A stretch of DNA of 64,000 bases, from positions 1,922,001 through 1,986,000 of the forward strand of contig NZ_OY764209.1 of assembly GCF_963668165.1 (NCBI RefSeq), in the 5' to 3' direction. Under the pieces are notes generated by a model. It did no database searches. It was given only the letters and a program-made list of their open reading frames with translations, and was not told the origin of the DNA. The stretch is from Marispirochaeta sp. (GTDB taxonomy: Bacteria > Spirochaetota > Spirochaetia > JC444 > Marispirochaetaceae). The translations under genes were made by a program, and so were the position numbers. Below, piece after piece: positions 44,076 through 52,345 of this stretch (positions within the stretch are counted from its first letter, which is position 1; every line of letters starts with the position of its first letter).

Positions 44076-44780
44076 TTATTCCTCCACAACCGGATTTTTC
44101 AGAATCCCGATTCCCTCTATATCGATCTCCACGATATCTCCCTGTTTTATGGGGCCCACGCCGGAAGGGGTCCCTGTGGCAATGATGTCGCCCTCCTGAA
44201 GGCTCATATTGCGGCTGATGTAGCTGATCAAGCGGGCAACGGGAAAGATCATCTGCGAGGTAGATGCCTTCTGCATAACTTTGCCGTTCAGGCGGCACTG
44301 GACGGTGAGATTCTGAATATCCGCTATCTTTTCTCTGGGAACAACTACCGGACCGATAGGGCCGAAGGTATCCAGGGATTTTCCCCGGAACCAGCCGGAG
44401 GTGTCGGTTTTCTGGATGTTTCTGGCGGAGACGTCGTTGAAACAGGTAAAACCGAAAACGTGGTCCAGGGCCGAATCTTCAGGAATATTCTTGCCCCCCC
44501 TGCCGATAATAACCGCCAGTTCGGCTTCGTAATCGACCCTGAGTTCGGGGAAATTATACTCCTTCAGAAAGGCTGGGATTACTATCTCTTCTCCCGGCCC
44601 GATGAGCACGTTCGGGGTTTTGGCAAAGATAACCGGTTCCTTTGGAACATCCAGTTCCCTGGTATCGTAGATGTTGCTCTCTTTTACATGGTCCACATAG
44701 TTGAGTCCAACAGCAATGATCTTGCCGGGATTAATCGTGTAACTCTCCCGGCTGTCTGCAATCGGCAGTACTATCGGCAT
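44076..44780 (-). CDS. Fumarylacetoacetate hydrolase (FAH) family protein
   Basis: 234 aa with GGGAGG before the ATG. The FAH fold signature runs as GKIIAVGLNYVDHVKE, PVIFAKTPN, DYEAELAVIIGRGGKNI (metal-ligand Glu pair), GFTCFNDVSARNIQ and SLQEGDIIATGTPSGVGPIKQGD. Family members include 5-oxopent-3-ene tricarboxylate decarboxylase, acylpyruvate hydrolase and oxaloacetate decarboxylase. Length and composition fit the acylpyruvase/oxaloacetate type. The exact substrate is not determinable. Divergent from the glycosidase-like gene. Confidence 0.9.
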   Translation of the reverse strand: MPIVLPIADSRESYTINPGKIIAVGLNYVDHVKESNIYDTRELDVPKEPVIFAKTPNVLIGPGEEIVIPAFLKEYNFPELRVDYEAELAVIIGRGGKNIPEDSALDHVFGFTCFNDVSARNIQKTDTSGWFRGKSLDTFGPIGPVVVPREKIADIQNLTVQCRLNGKVMQKASTSQMIFPVARLISYISRNMSLQEGDIIATGTPSGVGPIKQGDIVEIDIEGIGILKNPVVEE

Positions 44781-44840
44781 AGAACCTCCCGTGTTCTTCG
44801 CTCATAAAATTCTAACAATTGTCCGGCATACTTAATCTGT

Positions 44841-45866
44841 ATGCAGGACAAACTATATCTTATCGATACTATAACTCCCTTTTTTGTACGCAAAATAAAA
44901 CATACAGTCAACTGGTCAAAGGTTCCCTTCGCGACTCTCGAAAAAAAGGGAAAGCCTGGAAAAAAGACCTTCAGGGAGATCGAAGAGAGCTTCTCCCGGT
45001 ATCTGCGACGGGTAAAGAGCTACGGTTTTAACGGTATTTCCCTGGATGAGCTCTGTTATCTGCTGGAGTATCCTTTTTATCCGCCTGCGGAGGCAAAGAA
45101 GATCCGCAGGTACCGGCGTTATCTTGGACGCCTGATGGAGATTGCCTCGGAGATGGATTTCAGGATCTTCATAACCACGGATATTGTCTTTTCCAACGAG
45201 TATCTGCGGGAGCAGGTTCCCCAGGATTTCGCTTCCCAGCTCGACCTGCTCTCTTCCGCCTTTGAGCAGGTATTCCGTGATTTTCCGCTTTTGTCCGGAG
45301 GGATACTCAGAATCGGCGAGGCGGACGGAGTCGATGTGAACGGCTTTTTCCGCTCCCGCCTTCTGGTCCGTACAGCCCGGGAAGGAAACACCCTGATTCA
45401 TCATCTGTTACCGCTTTTTGAAGAGGCCGGTAAGACCCTGATATTCAGGACCTGGACGGCAGGGGCGCATAAAATCGGTGACCTCATGTGGAACCCGCGC
45501 ACCCTGGCGAGGCTGATCCGGGGTGTAGAATCTGATTCCTTTGTACTCTCCATGAAATACGGGGAATCCGACTTCTTCCGGTATCTGGATGTTTCCCCCC
45601 ATTTTTTCTCCGCCCCGGTAAAGCTGCTGCTGGAGCTTCAAACCCGTCGTGAATACGAAGGCTTTGGTTCCTATCCATCCTTTATGGGCTGGGAATACAG
45701 GCGGATCCACCGCAGGCTGAAGGAGCTGCCGAATCTGGTGGGGATTCATGTCTGGTGCCAGACCGGAGGATGGTCGTGCTTCCGGGACCGGACCTTTCTT
45801 AAAAAGTCCTCCCTGTGGAACGATCAGAATGTTCCGTTACGACGAAGGGATCAAAAAATGTCTTAA
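44841..45866 (+). CDS. Glycosidase-like TIM-barrel protein, N-terminal part (probable frameshifted gene)
   Basis: 341 codons. The chain reads like an (beta/alpha)8 hydrolase: FNGISLDELCYLLEYPFYPP, DFRIFITTDIVFSNEYL, GGILRIGEADGVDV, TLIFRTWTAGAHKIGDL, LLLELQTRREYEGFGSYP and GIHVWCQTGGW. The last two resemble alpha-glucuronidase-like (GH67-type) enzymes, but that is only a pattern impression. After SSLWNDQNV the frame runs out in an unlikely PLRRRDQKMS tail, while the +1 frame continues a long domain (45829-46557). I think one ~580-residue gene was split by a single-base change near 45830. A CATACT box 8 nt before the ATG and no Shine-Dalgarno suggest a leaderless start. Confidence 0.65.
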   Translation: MQDKLYLIDTITPFFVRKIKHTVNWSKVPFATLEKKGKPGKKTFREIEESFSRYLRRVKSYGFNGISLDELCYLLEYPFYPPAEAKKIRRYRRYLGRLMEIASEMDFRIFITTDIVFSNEYLREQVPQDFASQLDLLSSAFEQVFRDFPLLSGGILRIGEADGVDVNGFFRSRLLVRTAREGNTLIHHLLPLFEEAGKTLIFRTWTAGAHKIGDLMWNPRTLARLIRGVESDSFVLSMKYGESDFFRYLDVSPHFFSAPVKLLLELQTRREYEGFGSYPSFMGWEYRRIHRRLKELPNLVGIHVWCQTGGWSCFRDRTFLKKSSLWNDQNVPLRRRDQKMS

Positions 45867-46557
45867 GGGGTTTCACCGCCGTTATCTGCGAAAGGGAAGA
45901 AAGCTCAGCAGGGAGGATCGACAGAAAGAGCTCGCCGGCTTGCGGCGTTTCCTGAAGCTTTCGGAATACCTGGTGCTGAATGTTCTGTATATCCGCAGTT
46001 TCGCCCACCGAAGACTATATGTTCATAAAATGAGGGTGCCGCCGCTGCTGCATGCCTTCTGGAATACCCTTACGGTCACCCCCTTTATGCGAGCAGTTCT
46101 TCGTTCCATGGGAGCGGAGTTTGAACTCGATTACCGGGTATTTCTTCGGGCAATGAAAGAAATGCGGATTCTGGCGAATGAGCTGTCTCTGCCCTATGAC
46201 GCTGCTTTTCATCGGGACCTGTTTACCCTCTACTATTTCGCCCAGGAAGCCTTAAGCGCGGAGCTTCCCCGCAGGGCGATAGAGAGTCTGGAACGGCTGC
46301 AGATTTCTTTCCGGGAGAGGTACGGAGATCTCTATGATCTGCAGATTCTTCCCCTGGGAAGGGGTCTCCGGGGACTCCTTCCCGCCTTGGCGGCCCGTTT
46401 GCTTCTTCGGCGCCACAGGGGGTATCGTATACTGGACAGGATTCTTTTCAGTTCCCCGATGCTTTCCCTGTATGCAGCTGTTCTGAACAGAACGGCGAAA
46501 CAGATGCCCTCCTTTATCAATTCCCGGGCAATGAGTATCGAGGAGCTTATCAGGTAA
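45829..46557 (+). CDS. C-terminal domain of the glycosidase-like protein, in the +1 frame
   Basis: 242 codons from an ATG at 45829 that overlaps the previous frame by 38 bp and has no ribosome site. Highly basic and helical (KKCLKGFHRRYLRKGRKL, AFWNTLTVTPFMRAVLRSM), like the helical C-terminal domains that follow TIM barrels in GH67-type proteins. In the best join, Asn-Val of the upstream frame is followed directly by Arg-Tyr-Asp-Glu-Gly of this frame, meaning one extra base. Alternatively, these are two overlapping genes, or the site is a recoding or sequencing artefact. Confidence 0.6.
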   Translation: MFRYDEGIKKCLKGFHRRYLRKGRKLSREDRQKELAGLRRFLKLSEYLVLNVLYIRSFAHRRLYVHKMRVPPLLHAFWNTLTVTPFMRAVLRSMGAEFELDYRVFLRAMKEMRILANELSLPYDAAFHRDLFTLYYFAQEALSAELPRRAIESLERLQISFRERYGDLYDLQILPLGRGLRGLLPALAARLLLRRHRGYRILDRILFSSPMLSLYAAVLNRTAKQMPSFINSRAMSIEELIR

Positions 46558-46571
46558 ACGGGGATAAGGGG

Positions 46572-47111
46572 CTATTCTTTTCCGGCCGCCCTGTCATGGG
46601 CGTCGATATCTTCAGCGTCCCAGGGATAAACAACCCAAAGGTCGTCCAGCTCCTCTCCAAAGAAGATCTTTGTGACCTCCGGGGGATACTCTCCCCGTTT
46701 TTCCTTGAGCTTGTTGTGAAGTACCGCCACGGCTATCTCCTTTGGATCGTGGGAGAGCAGTTTCTTAAGGCAGTACTCCAGGGTAACCCGGGAATCGTCA
46801 ATCTCGTCCACCAGGAGTATTTTCCGTCCGGTGAGTTTCTTTTCCACCTCGTCGATCCACTGGATCTTCTGGGGGCTTTCCGCAGGTTTGTTGTCCGGGC
46901 CATACAGGCGCAGCCCCACTGTCAAAATGGGCAGGTCCATGTAGGTCTTGAGTATCCTGGCGGGAATAAAACCGCCGGTACCGATAGCGACAATAAGGTC
47001 CGGCGTAAAACCTGAGTCGCGGACCTGCTCTGCCAGGCCGGCAACGGAACGATGTATGTGCTGATAGGTAAAATAGAGCTTTTCTTCGGTGTCCATGATT
47101 AAGATCAGCAT
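46572..47111 (-). CDS. Phosphoribosyltransferase family protein (xanthine/hypoxanthine-type)
   Basis: 179 aa from the ATG at 47111; a second ATG at 47096 is also possible and neither has a clear Shine-Dalgarno. The PRPP-binding signature ILLVDEIDDSRVTLEYCLKK (~95-114) has the acidic pair. LIVAIGTGGFIPARIL forms the preceding loop and FFGEELDDLWVVYPWD the C-terminal base-specificity region, with a Trp where purine stacking residues occur. It resembles archaeal and spirochaetal XGPRT/HPRT-like proteins. Its upstream side borders the genomic-island boundary. Confidence 0.85.
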   Translation of the reverse strand: MLILIMDTEEKLYFTYQHIHRSVAGLAEQVRDSGFTPDLIVAIGTGGFIPARILKTYMDLPILTVGLRLYGPDNKPAESPQKIQWIDEVEKKLTGRKILLVDEIDDSRVTLEYCLKKLLSHDPKEIAVAVLHNKLKEKRGEYPPEVTKIFFGEELDDLWVVYPWDAEDIDAHDRAAGKE

Positions 47112-47252
47112 AACCGGGGAGGGGAGGGAGTGGCAAGAGTCCGGGGCTTCTGGAAGAAAGGGAGATTTTAACCGCGGATGCCCACTGAATTACACGGATA
47201 AAGAAGCAAACGGAAAGCCTATGGACATGAGAGATCGTTACATACCCATCTT

Positions 47253-47273
47253 CCTCCATCCGTGAACCGCCCC
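47253..47273 (+). repeat. Left copy of the 21-bp direct repeat flanking the island
   Basis: The 21 bases at 47253-47273 (beginning CCTCCATCCGTGAACCG) recur exactly at 55447-55467 in the same orientation, 8,194 bp away. The surrounding bases 47166-47252 also hold ACCGCGGATG and TTACACGGAT, words typical of short dispersed intergenic repeats, so the repeat may belong to such an element. Apart from these and the features below, 47112-47694 shows nothing recognisable. Confidence 0.7.
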
Positions 47274-47305
47274 ATATCTTTACCCTGGCGGACGTATCCA
47301 ACGGC

Positions 47306-47500
47306 ATGGATGCAGACGAGGCCTTCGGGGCATTGGGGAAGAAGGCCGCAGGATCGATCCTGACCCAGACAATCAATATACCCGGCCTGGAAATAGGCGA
47401 CGGAGCCATAGCAGGCGCCCTGGAAGGCGGCAGAAACTTAGTAGGTAAAGCCGTAGTAAAGGTCCGCCTGAGCCCGTACCGCCAGACGGTTCGGGCTTGA
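47306..47500 (+). other. Uncertain 64-codon frame inside the left island edge
   Basis: The frame from ATG 47306 stays open upstream through the 21-bp repeat and ends at TGA 47500. It reads DADEAFGALGKKAAGSILTQ and IGDGAIAGALEGGRNLVGKA, protein-like, with no Shine-Dalgarno. It may be the tail of a gene interrupted at the boundary. I recognise no family. Confidence 0.3.
47471..47497 (+). terminator. Strong hairpin at the left island edge
   Basis: AGCCCG (47471-47476) pairs with CGGGCT (47492-47497), and ACCG (47478-47481) with CGGT (47487-47490), around a 5-nt loop. There is no T-tract; it may act as a Rho-assisted end or a recombination-related structure. Confidence 0.4.
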
Positions 47501-47694
47501 TGATGGTTTCTATGCTGCGCAGCTGCCTGGTTATACCTGAATTCTGATCCACCGGGTATGAAAGTGCAAAGCGATTTCCGGAATATAGGCGTCGAACTCA
47601 GGTTATTTTTAACTTAGTCCTTTATTTTATGGGGGATGTGTTCGAAAATTGAAATATATCTGCGCTTCAATCAGGACAGAGGTTTACGCAAAGC

Positions 47695-48405
47695 ATGGAA
47701 GACAACCTGCCGGATAGTGAATATAACGAGTTCGTTCAATCGAACCGGAGTCTTATACTCAACGGGATCTTCGGATCTACCACTCCCATTCAGGTTGAAT
47801 CGAGCATCACCTTCGCCCGATATCTGAACCATGTTGGAATAGATAAGCGTAACTATCTGCTATTTCTCAAGGTTCTGGAAAGCAATAACCAGTGGATCGT
47901 GGACGCGTTGATCGGTAAACGGAATCCGATTCTGATGTTTACAGTCATCAAACCCAATCCGATGCTGGTCACGCGGGCCTTCCAGCTCCTCTCGTTCTGG
48001 CATCCGGGGCAGATCTATCCCAAGGTGCTTTTAGCGGTGATCGGCATCATCCAGTATACTTATTACAAGCCTGACGACGGCTTCAGGATCTACAACCTTG
48101 AGATCAACGACATCAATAACCTGGGAAAGTTCCTGGACAGCGAACGGGATCAGATGCAGGAAGTAAATGCGCTCATCCTGGATATACTGGATAAAATATC
48201 CAAGATGGGAGAATATAGAAAAAGTCTGGACAAAAATCAGCTCGCCAAACACGCTTACCAGATACGAATCGCCTATTTTGACAGGACGAAGTCCTTATCC
48301 GACGTCATCCCTGAGGTTCTTCTGGTCAAGCTCCCTCAAACGGAGGCGCAGGTCTCTCCTTCGCAAGAGTTCTTTGCTTTTTTCCAGAAATTCTATAATA
48401 ATTAG
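47695..48405 (+). CDS. Island paralogue A: unrecognised ~236-residue helical protein
   Basis: 236 aa, ATG at 47695 with AGAGG 12 nt upstream. It shares its core with three minus-strand genes of the island: YLNHVGIDKRNYLLFLKVLE, WIVDALIGKRNP, GQIYPKVLLAVIGIIQYTYY, DGFRIYNLEINDINNLGKFL and ALILDILDKIS. Predicted almost wholly helical, soluble, with no signal peptide and no catalytic motif. Its N-terminus is shorter and diverges from the other three. First gene of a plus-strand operon with a phosphatase, a kinase and a pseudokinase. I know no family name. The paralogy suggests a multi-subunit assembly or several variants of one substrate or adaptor. Confidence 0.8.
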   Translation: MEDNLPDSEYNEFVQSNRSLILNGIFGSTTPIQVESSITFARYLNHVGIDKRNYLLFLKVLESNNQWIVDALIGKRNPILMFTVIKPNPMLVTRAFQLLSFWHPGQIYPKVLLAVIGIIQYTYYKPDDGFRIYNLEINDINNLGKFLDSERDQMQEVNALILDILDKISKMGEYRKSLDKNQLAKHAYQIRIAYFDRTKSLSDVIPEVLLVKLPQTEAQVSPSQEFFAFFQKFYNN

Positions 48406-48464
48406 GAGACGGGCCGGAGACAGACCACGCAGGGCACCTGTCGCCGTTCCGGAGAAGGTCGAAT

Positions 48465-49361
48465 ATGGGGATTCAACACATTAAAAAGGCGACTCAAATT
48501 GTAAATACGAATCAAAATCGTCTTACCGACAGTTACGGTAATCCCGGCGGCCTGATCGACTTATCGAAGAACAGGCTCCCGGTAATCGTCATTGGGGATC
48601 TGCACGGCGCGGTGGACAACCTGGCGAAAATTGTTGAACACGAGGGAAACGACAAAGCCCTGAAGAACGGTAAGGCGATCCTTGTCATCATCGGCGATAG
48701 TGTTCACAACGACCAGACAGGCTATATGAAGGAGATGGAGAGCTCCTATAAAATCCTGGAGCTGACCTTTAAAATCATAAACACATACAAAGACAGTGTA
48801 ATATATATACGCGGCAATCATGATACCTTCGACGAACGTATCAGCAAAAGCGGTATCCGTCAGGGTGCGGAATTGCAGGCATATTTGGAGAAGAACTGCG
48901 GCAAGGAGTATGTTAAAGCCACCGAAGAGTTCTTCGAGAGCTTGCCGTATTTCATTATCGGAGATACGTACGTGATAACCCACGCCGGTCCGATCCGGAA
49001 CGGCGCTAGTCGAAACGAGCTGATCAACATCGCCGATAATGAGGACTACCGGCGGCAGCTGGTCTGGAACCGGGTGCATGAGTTTCGGGGAACTCCGAGT
49101 TTGAAAGAGTACGGCGCCGAGGATATAAAAAAGATGCTGGAGAAGCTCAAGATGCCGCCAGAGAGCTACTTTATCGTCGGTCACAACCCCATGTGGCATA
49201 CAGGTAATCTGACCGGTATATGGTGGGACGTAACCGGCATCAAGAACCATATCATACTTTATACGAATATCGGCACGCGCGCCCCGTATTTATACATTGA
49301 GGACGGAAAGGTCGAAAAGCGCTTTGCAGTCGCCAAACAGAGGGAGGGGTTCTATGTTTAG
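48465..49361 (+). CDS. Calcineurin-like (PPP family) metallophosphoesterase
   Basis: 298 aa, GGAGAAGG before the ATG. The dinuclear-metal motifs occur in order: GDLHG (about 47-51), GDSVHND (~78, where PPP phosphatases have GDxVDRG), RGNHDTFDE (~113), VITHAGP (~170) and VGHNPMWHTG (~243). This is the layout of serine/threonine protein phosphatases, with His replacing Asp in the second motif. Likely role: dephosphorylating a protein, perhaps the island paralogues or kinase. It overlaps the next gene by 8 bp, tying phosphatase and kinase production together. Confidence 0.9.
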   Translation: MGIQHIKKATQIVNTNQNRLTDSYGNPGGLIDLSKNRLPVIVIGDLHGAVDNLAKIVEHEGNDKALKNGKAILVIIGDSVHNDQTGYMKEMESSYKILELTFKIINTYKDSVIYIRGNHDTFDERISKSGIRQGAELQAYLEKNCGKEYVKATEEFFESLPYFIIGDTYVITHAGPIRNGASRNELINIADNEDYRRQLVWNRVHEFRGTPSLKEYGAEDIKKMLEKLKMPPESYFIVGHNPMWHTGNLTGIWWDVTGIKNHIILYTNIGTRAPYLYIEDGKVEKRFAVAKQREGFYV

Positions 49362-50277
49362 TGTCGAGCGGCAAAAACTAATAGATGATATTGGTGATGA
49401 ACGTATCATCAAGTACTTCTACTTGGATCTGGACGTCCATCAGTTGATCAATCGTATGGAGAATCTCAGTCTCAGCGGCATCGGGAATGATGAGAATATC
49501 CCGTTCACTGCCAAATTGCGTGACTATCACGGCGCGACTGACGAGGCAGGCGATCCATGGCTTGTAAAAGAGATCCCGAAGAATGAGATCTACGAGCACA
49601 AATTGCAGGAGATCGCCTACTATATCGATTTCATGGTCAATACCATGGCGGCGCCAAACGTGATCAAGAAGATCGACGGACGCTATTACCGGACTACCAA
49701 ACTGGTTCCGGGGGCCTTGCAGATCGGCAGTTATAACTTCCTTCAGCGTCCCTTTCTGACTGTCCTTGCCAACGACCTGATCAACCGCTGGCTCTTTTTT
49801 GACGAGGACCGGAATCCGAACAACTATATGGTGCTCTCCAACTCCAAAGGTCATTCTTTCGTGGTCGTCATCGATTACAACAAGGCGGATCTCTGGAGCA
49901 AGGGAATGAAGATTAAGGGGACCGAGAGCCACTTCGGCTGGGAACGGAAGGGGAAGACCCGTTTTCTGACTCTGTTGAAACCGGATAATTTTAAGAATCT
50001 TTCCATCGAGGATTTCGAGGAGCGGCTTGGCGCTCTGGAGCGCCTGGAGAAGCCGGAGATACGCGGTATTTGCTTCAAGGTCTTCACCGGCTATATTGAA
50101 GACCCGGAAGCGGCGGCCGACCTTGTAGCGGCGAATTTGGATGAACGGCGAAACTACATCACAAACTACTTCCGTGTCTGGTTCAAAGAAAAGGATTTGG
50201 CGAAGTCCAAAGCGGAAGATGACCGATACTCCGGTTTCGGCAAGTCGTTCATGGATTACTACAAGGATGGGAAATAG
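49354..50277 (+). CDS. HipA/PI3K-like atypical kinase
   Basis: 307 aa from the ATG at 49354 (AGGGAGGGG upstream, inside the phosphatase stop). An ATP-site Lys is likely in DPWLVKEIPKNE (~65-70) and an alpha-C Glu in EHKLQEIAYYID. The catalytic loop is DEDRNPNNYMV (~150) and the metal motif VVVIDYNKADL (~173), as in HipA, CtkA and PI3/4-kinase folds (D-x-x-x-x-N...D). These features predict an active kinase on protein or a small molecule. The C-terminal ~100 residues are helical (EDFEERLGALERLEKPEI). There is no HipB-like antitoxin. Partners are the adjacent phosphatase and pseudokinase. Confidence 0.8.
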   Translation: MFSVERQKLIDDIGDERIIKYFYLDLDVHQLINRMENLSLSGIGNDENIPFTAKLRDYHGATDEAGDPWLVKEIPKNEIYEHKLQEIAYYIDFMVNTMAAPNVIKKIDGRYYRTTKLVPGALQIGSYNFLQRPFLTVLANDLINRWLFFDEDRNPNNYMVLSNSKGHSFVVVIDYNKADLWSKGMKIKGTESHFGWERKGKTRFLTLLKPDNFKNLSIEDFEERLGALERLEKPEIRGICFKVFTGYIEDPEAAADLVAANLDERRNYITNYFRVWFKEKDLAKSKAEDDRYSGFGKSFMDYYKDGK

Positions 50278-50288
50278 ATGGTACGGGC

Positions 50289-52241
50289 ATGGATTTAGAA
50301 GGCAAGGTAATAAACAACTGCTACTCAGTCCTGAGTAAGCAGTATACAGATCCGCTCTTCGAATACTGGGAAGCAAAATCCTTTTACTCGACGGAGTCGT
50401 TTATCCTTCAGTTTTTCCGGACAGAGGGAAAGCCGGTGAGCCCGGAGGCTCAAGAGAGGATTACGGACCTGTTCCTGAAGACGCTTCCCATAGAGAATCC
50501 GAATCTGCATACTCCCATTGAGGTCGAGGAGTTCGAGGGACAAACCTTCTTTGCCTATCCGGCGGAAAAAGGATGTTCACTTGACGAATTTCTCCTGAAT
50601 ATCGAGAGATTGCCCCTTCCGCACATAATCAGCATCGCCTTCCAGATTATGAACGGCCTTATCGCTCTCAAAGCGCACGGTCTGGCCCATAATTGCCTGA
50701 CTCCCCGTAATATCTGGGTGGACAGCGCCTCTACCGACTCGATCCGGATCCGCCTCGACAACCTCTATGCATCGCTCCTCTGGGATGAAGGCCAGGCCGG
50801 CAAGGATATCCGGCGGGGAATCGACATCCGGTATCTGGCGCCGGAATATAAATCTTACACCGCCCTCTCCGGGTACTGGAAGAACGATCTCTTTTCTTTG
50901 GCATGGATTCTCTACCGGCTCATGTACGGGGATCTGCCTGACGGTACGGAAGGAGTGAGCAGGGGGCAGCTCGAAGCCCGTTTCGCAGAATCGGAAATAC
51001 GGGACGCCGGATATGCGGAACTGAACGATCTGATTCTCACCCTGATCTATAATCCGGAGGCAGTTTCGGATCTGCGACGGGTGATCGAGATCCTGCGCGG
51101 GATTGAGGTTTCCACGATTCCGGGACTCGACGTGCAGAAGAAACTGGAGAGCGTCCGGGACCGGTACCGGGTTCAAATGCGGCCGTCGTCGGCCGAACAT
51201 GCAGGCGAGGAGCTTGTTATCGAGGAGTTGGCGTCGGTAACGGTGTCGGAAGACGAGATTCTGAAGGATGAGCACGCTCCGGCGATTGAACCGGATCCCG
51301 AATATCGGGAGGGGGGTAAAAAAAAAGCCCATAGCCGAGTAGGCAACTTCCTGCGCGGCCTCGGCCGGGTTGCAGCCAAGATCACGAGTTCGGTGGCCCG
51401 AATGGCTCGTCAGGTCCTGACGAAGATCCTGTCTCCCATCGGTTTCGCTCTCCGCACGTACGAAGATTATCAGACCCGGAACCGAGCGCAGAACGGCGGA
51501 GACGTCACCGGGGATATGAGATTCAAAAACGAAGACACCGAGCTGAGGACGCGCCGAGTCATCGAAGGATTGGAACAGCATTACCGACGCGATCGCGGCG
51601 ACGAGCGGGAGTCCGGCCGGACGGTTCCGAGTGAAATGACTCCGCCGCACGAGGCAGGCGATTCCCATGCCTCCGGTTTCGACTACTCCGAGCGCAAGGG
51701 CTACGACCGGGGTGGTTATGCGCAACGGACTGAACAGACTGCCGAGAACACACATCCGAACTCGGAACGCGAGGGGGACGACTTTCGGGAACTGAGCGAA
51801 GAACGCCCCTACAAATCATCGAACTACGACCCGAAGCAGTATTTTCGCCCGGGAGAGAAGGCGGATCCGGGATCAAGAGGCTCGGCAGAACCGACCTTTC
51901 CCTCGACACGTGATTACGCCGGCGGAAGCCAGTCTGATAAGGACCTCAGCTCCGGAACGGGGAAGCGCGGTCAGGGTTCGCAAGAATCGTACCGCCAATG
52001 GGATAGAGGGCGTTCCGGCGAAGACTATTCCCGGGGCTATTCGGGGGCGGAGACGAAGGGTGGTGCTCACGATTCCGACGCGCCGACCTCGCCGCCAGCC
52101 GAGGATGAAGAGCTGGTGCCGGAAACTGTGAAGATCCCCATGCCTCCCGCAACCCGGGAGGCATTGCGGAAAAAATGGCGGAGCTTGTCACGCTGGCAGC
52201 GTTTGCTGCGGTTCATCCGCCGGCTGCTTAGACTCGGTTGA
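50289..52241 (+). CDS. Protein-kinase-like pseudokinase with disordered C-terminal region
   Basis: 650 aa. Residues ~10-275 follow a Ser/Thr kinase fold: glycine-loop region absent, beta-3 strand ESFILQFFRTEG with Gln where the ATP-binding Lys should be, catalytic loop HGLAHNCLTPRNIWV where HRD has become HNC, RLDNLY in place of DFG, then DIRYLAPEY (APE motif) and LFSLAWILYRLMYGDLP. Loss of both Lys and the catalytic Asp argues for a pseudokinase. Residues ~350-410 are a basic helix (GKKKAHSRVGNFLRGLGRV). Residues ~410-600 are low-complexity Glu/Arg/Ser/Gly, probably disordered. A short basic helix ends the chain (SRWQRLLRFIRRLLRLG), which could bind membrane or nucleic acid. Probably a scaffold for the kinase-phosphatase pair. 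Confidence 0.8.
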   Translation: MDLEGKVINNCYSVLSKQYTDPLFEYWEAKSFYSTESFILQFFRTEGKPVSPEAQERITDLFLKTLPIENPNLHTPIEVEEFEGQTFFAYPAEKGCSLDEFLLNIERLPLPHIISIAFQIMNGLIALKAHGLAHNCLTPRNIWVDSASTDSIRIRLDNLYASLLWDEGQAGKDIRRGIDIRYLAPEYKSYTALSGYWKNDLFSLAWILYRLMYGDLPDGTEGVSRGQLEARFAESEIRDAGYAELNDLILTLIYNPEAVSDLRRVIEILRGIEVSTIPGLDVQKKLESVRDRYRVQMRPSSAEHAGEELVIEELASVTVSEDEILKDEHAPAIEPDPEYREGGKKKAHSRVGNFLRGLGRVAAKITSSVARMARQVLTKILSPIGFALRTYEDYQTRNRAQNGGDVTGDMRFKNEDTELRTRRVIEGLEQHYRRDRGDERESGRTVPSEMTPPHEAGDSHASGFDYSERKGYDRGGYAQRTEQTAENTHPNSEREGDDFRELSEERPYKSSNYDPKQYFRPGEKADPGSRGSAEPTFPSTRDYAGGSQSDKDLSSGTGKRGQGSQESYRQWDRGRSGEDYSRGYSGAETKGGAHDSDAPTSPPAEDEELVPETVKIPMPPATREALRKKWRSLSRWQRLLRFIRRLLRLG

Positions 52242-52265
52242 GAAACCACTGCGTAAAATAAAAAA

Positions 52266-52293
52266 GCAGATGCCGGGAGCTCCCGATATCTGC
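52266..52293. terminator. Bidirectional terminator between the convergent island operons
   Basis: GCAGAT (52266-52271) pairs with ATCTGC (52288-52293) around the palindrome CGGGAGCTCCCG. An A-rich run precedes it and CTTGTTTGTG follows. Confidence 0.65.
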
Positions 52294-52345
52294 CTTGTTT
52301 GTGTATATATCTCGTCCGAGTCGTCCGGAACCCCGTTGGCTTCTG

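Noticed and set aside
49354..50277. HipBA toxin-antitoxin module
   Set aside because: No HipB-like HTH gene is adjacent, and the neighbours are a phosphatase and a pseudokinase, so a plain toxin-antitoxin reading is not supported.
49378..50376. 332-codon open frame on the minus strand
   Set aside because: Antisense to the HipA/PI3K-like kinase gene, whose catalytic motifs are clear on the plus strand.
50577..51755. 392-codon open frame on the minus strand
   Set aside because: Antisense to the pseudokinase gene, with low-complexity composition mirroring the coding strand; no recognisable domain.
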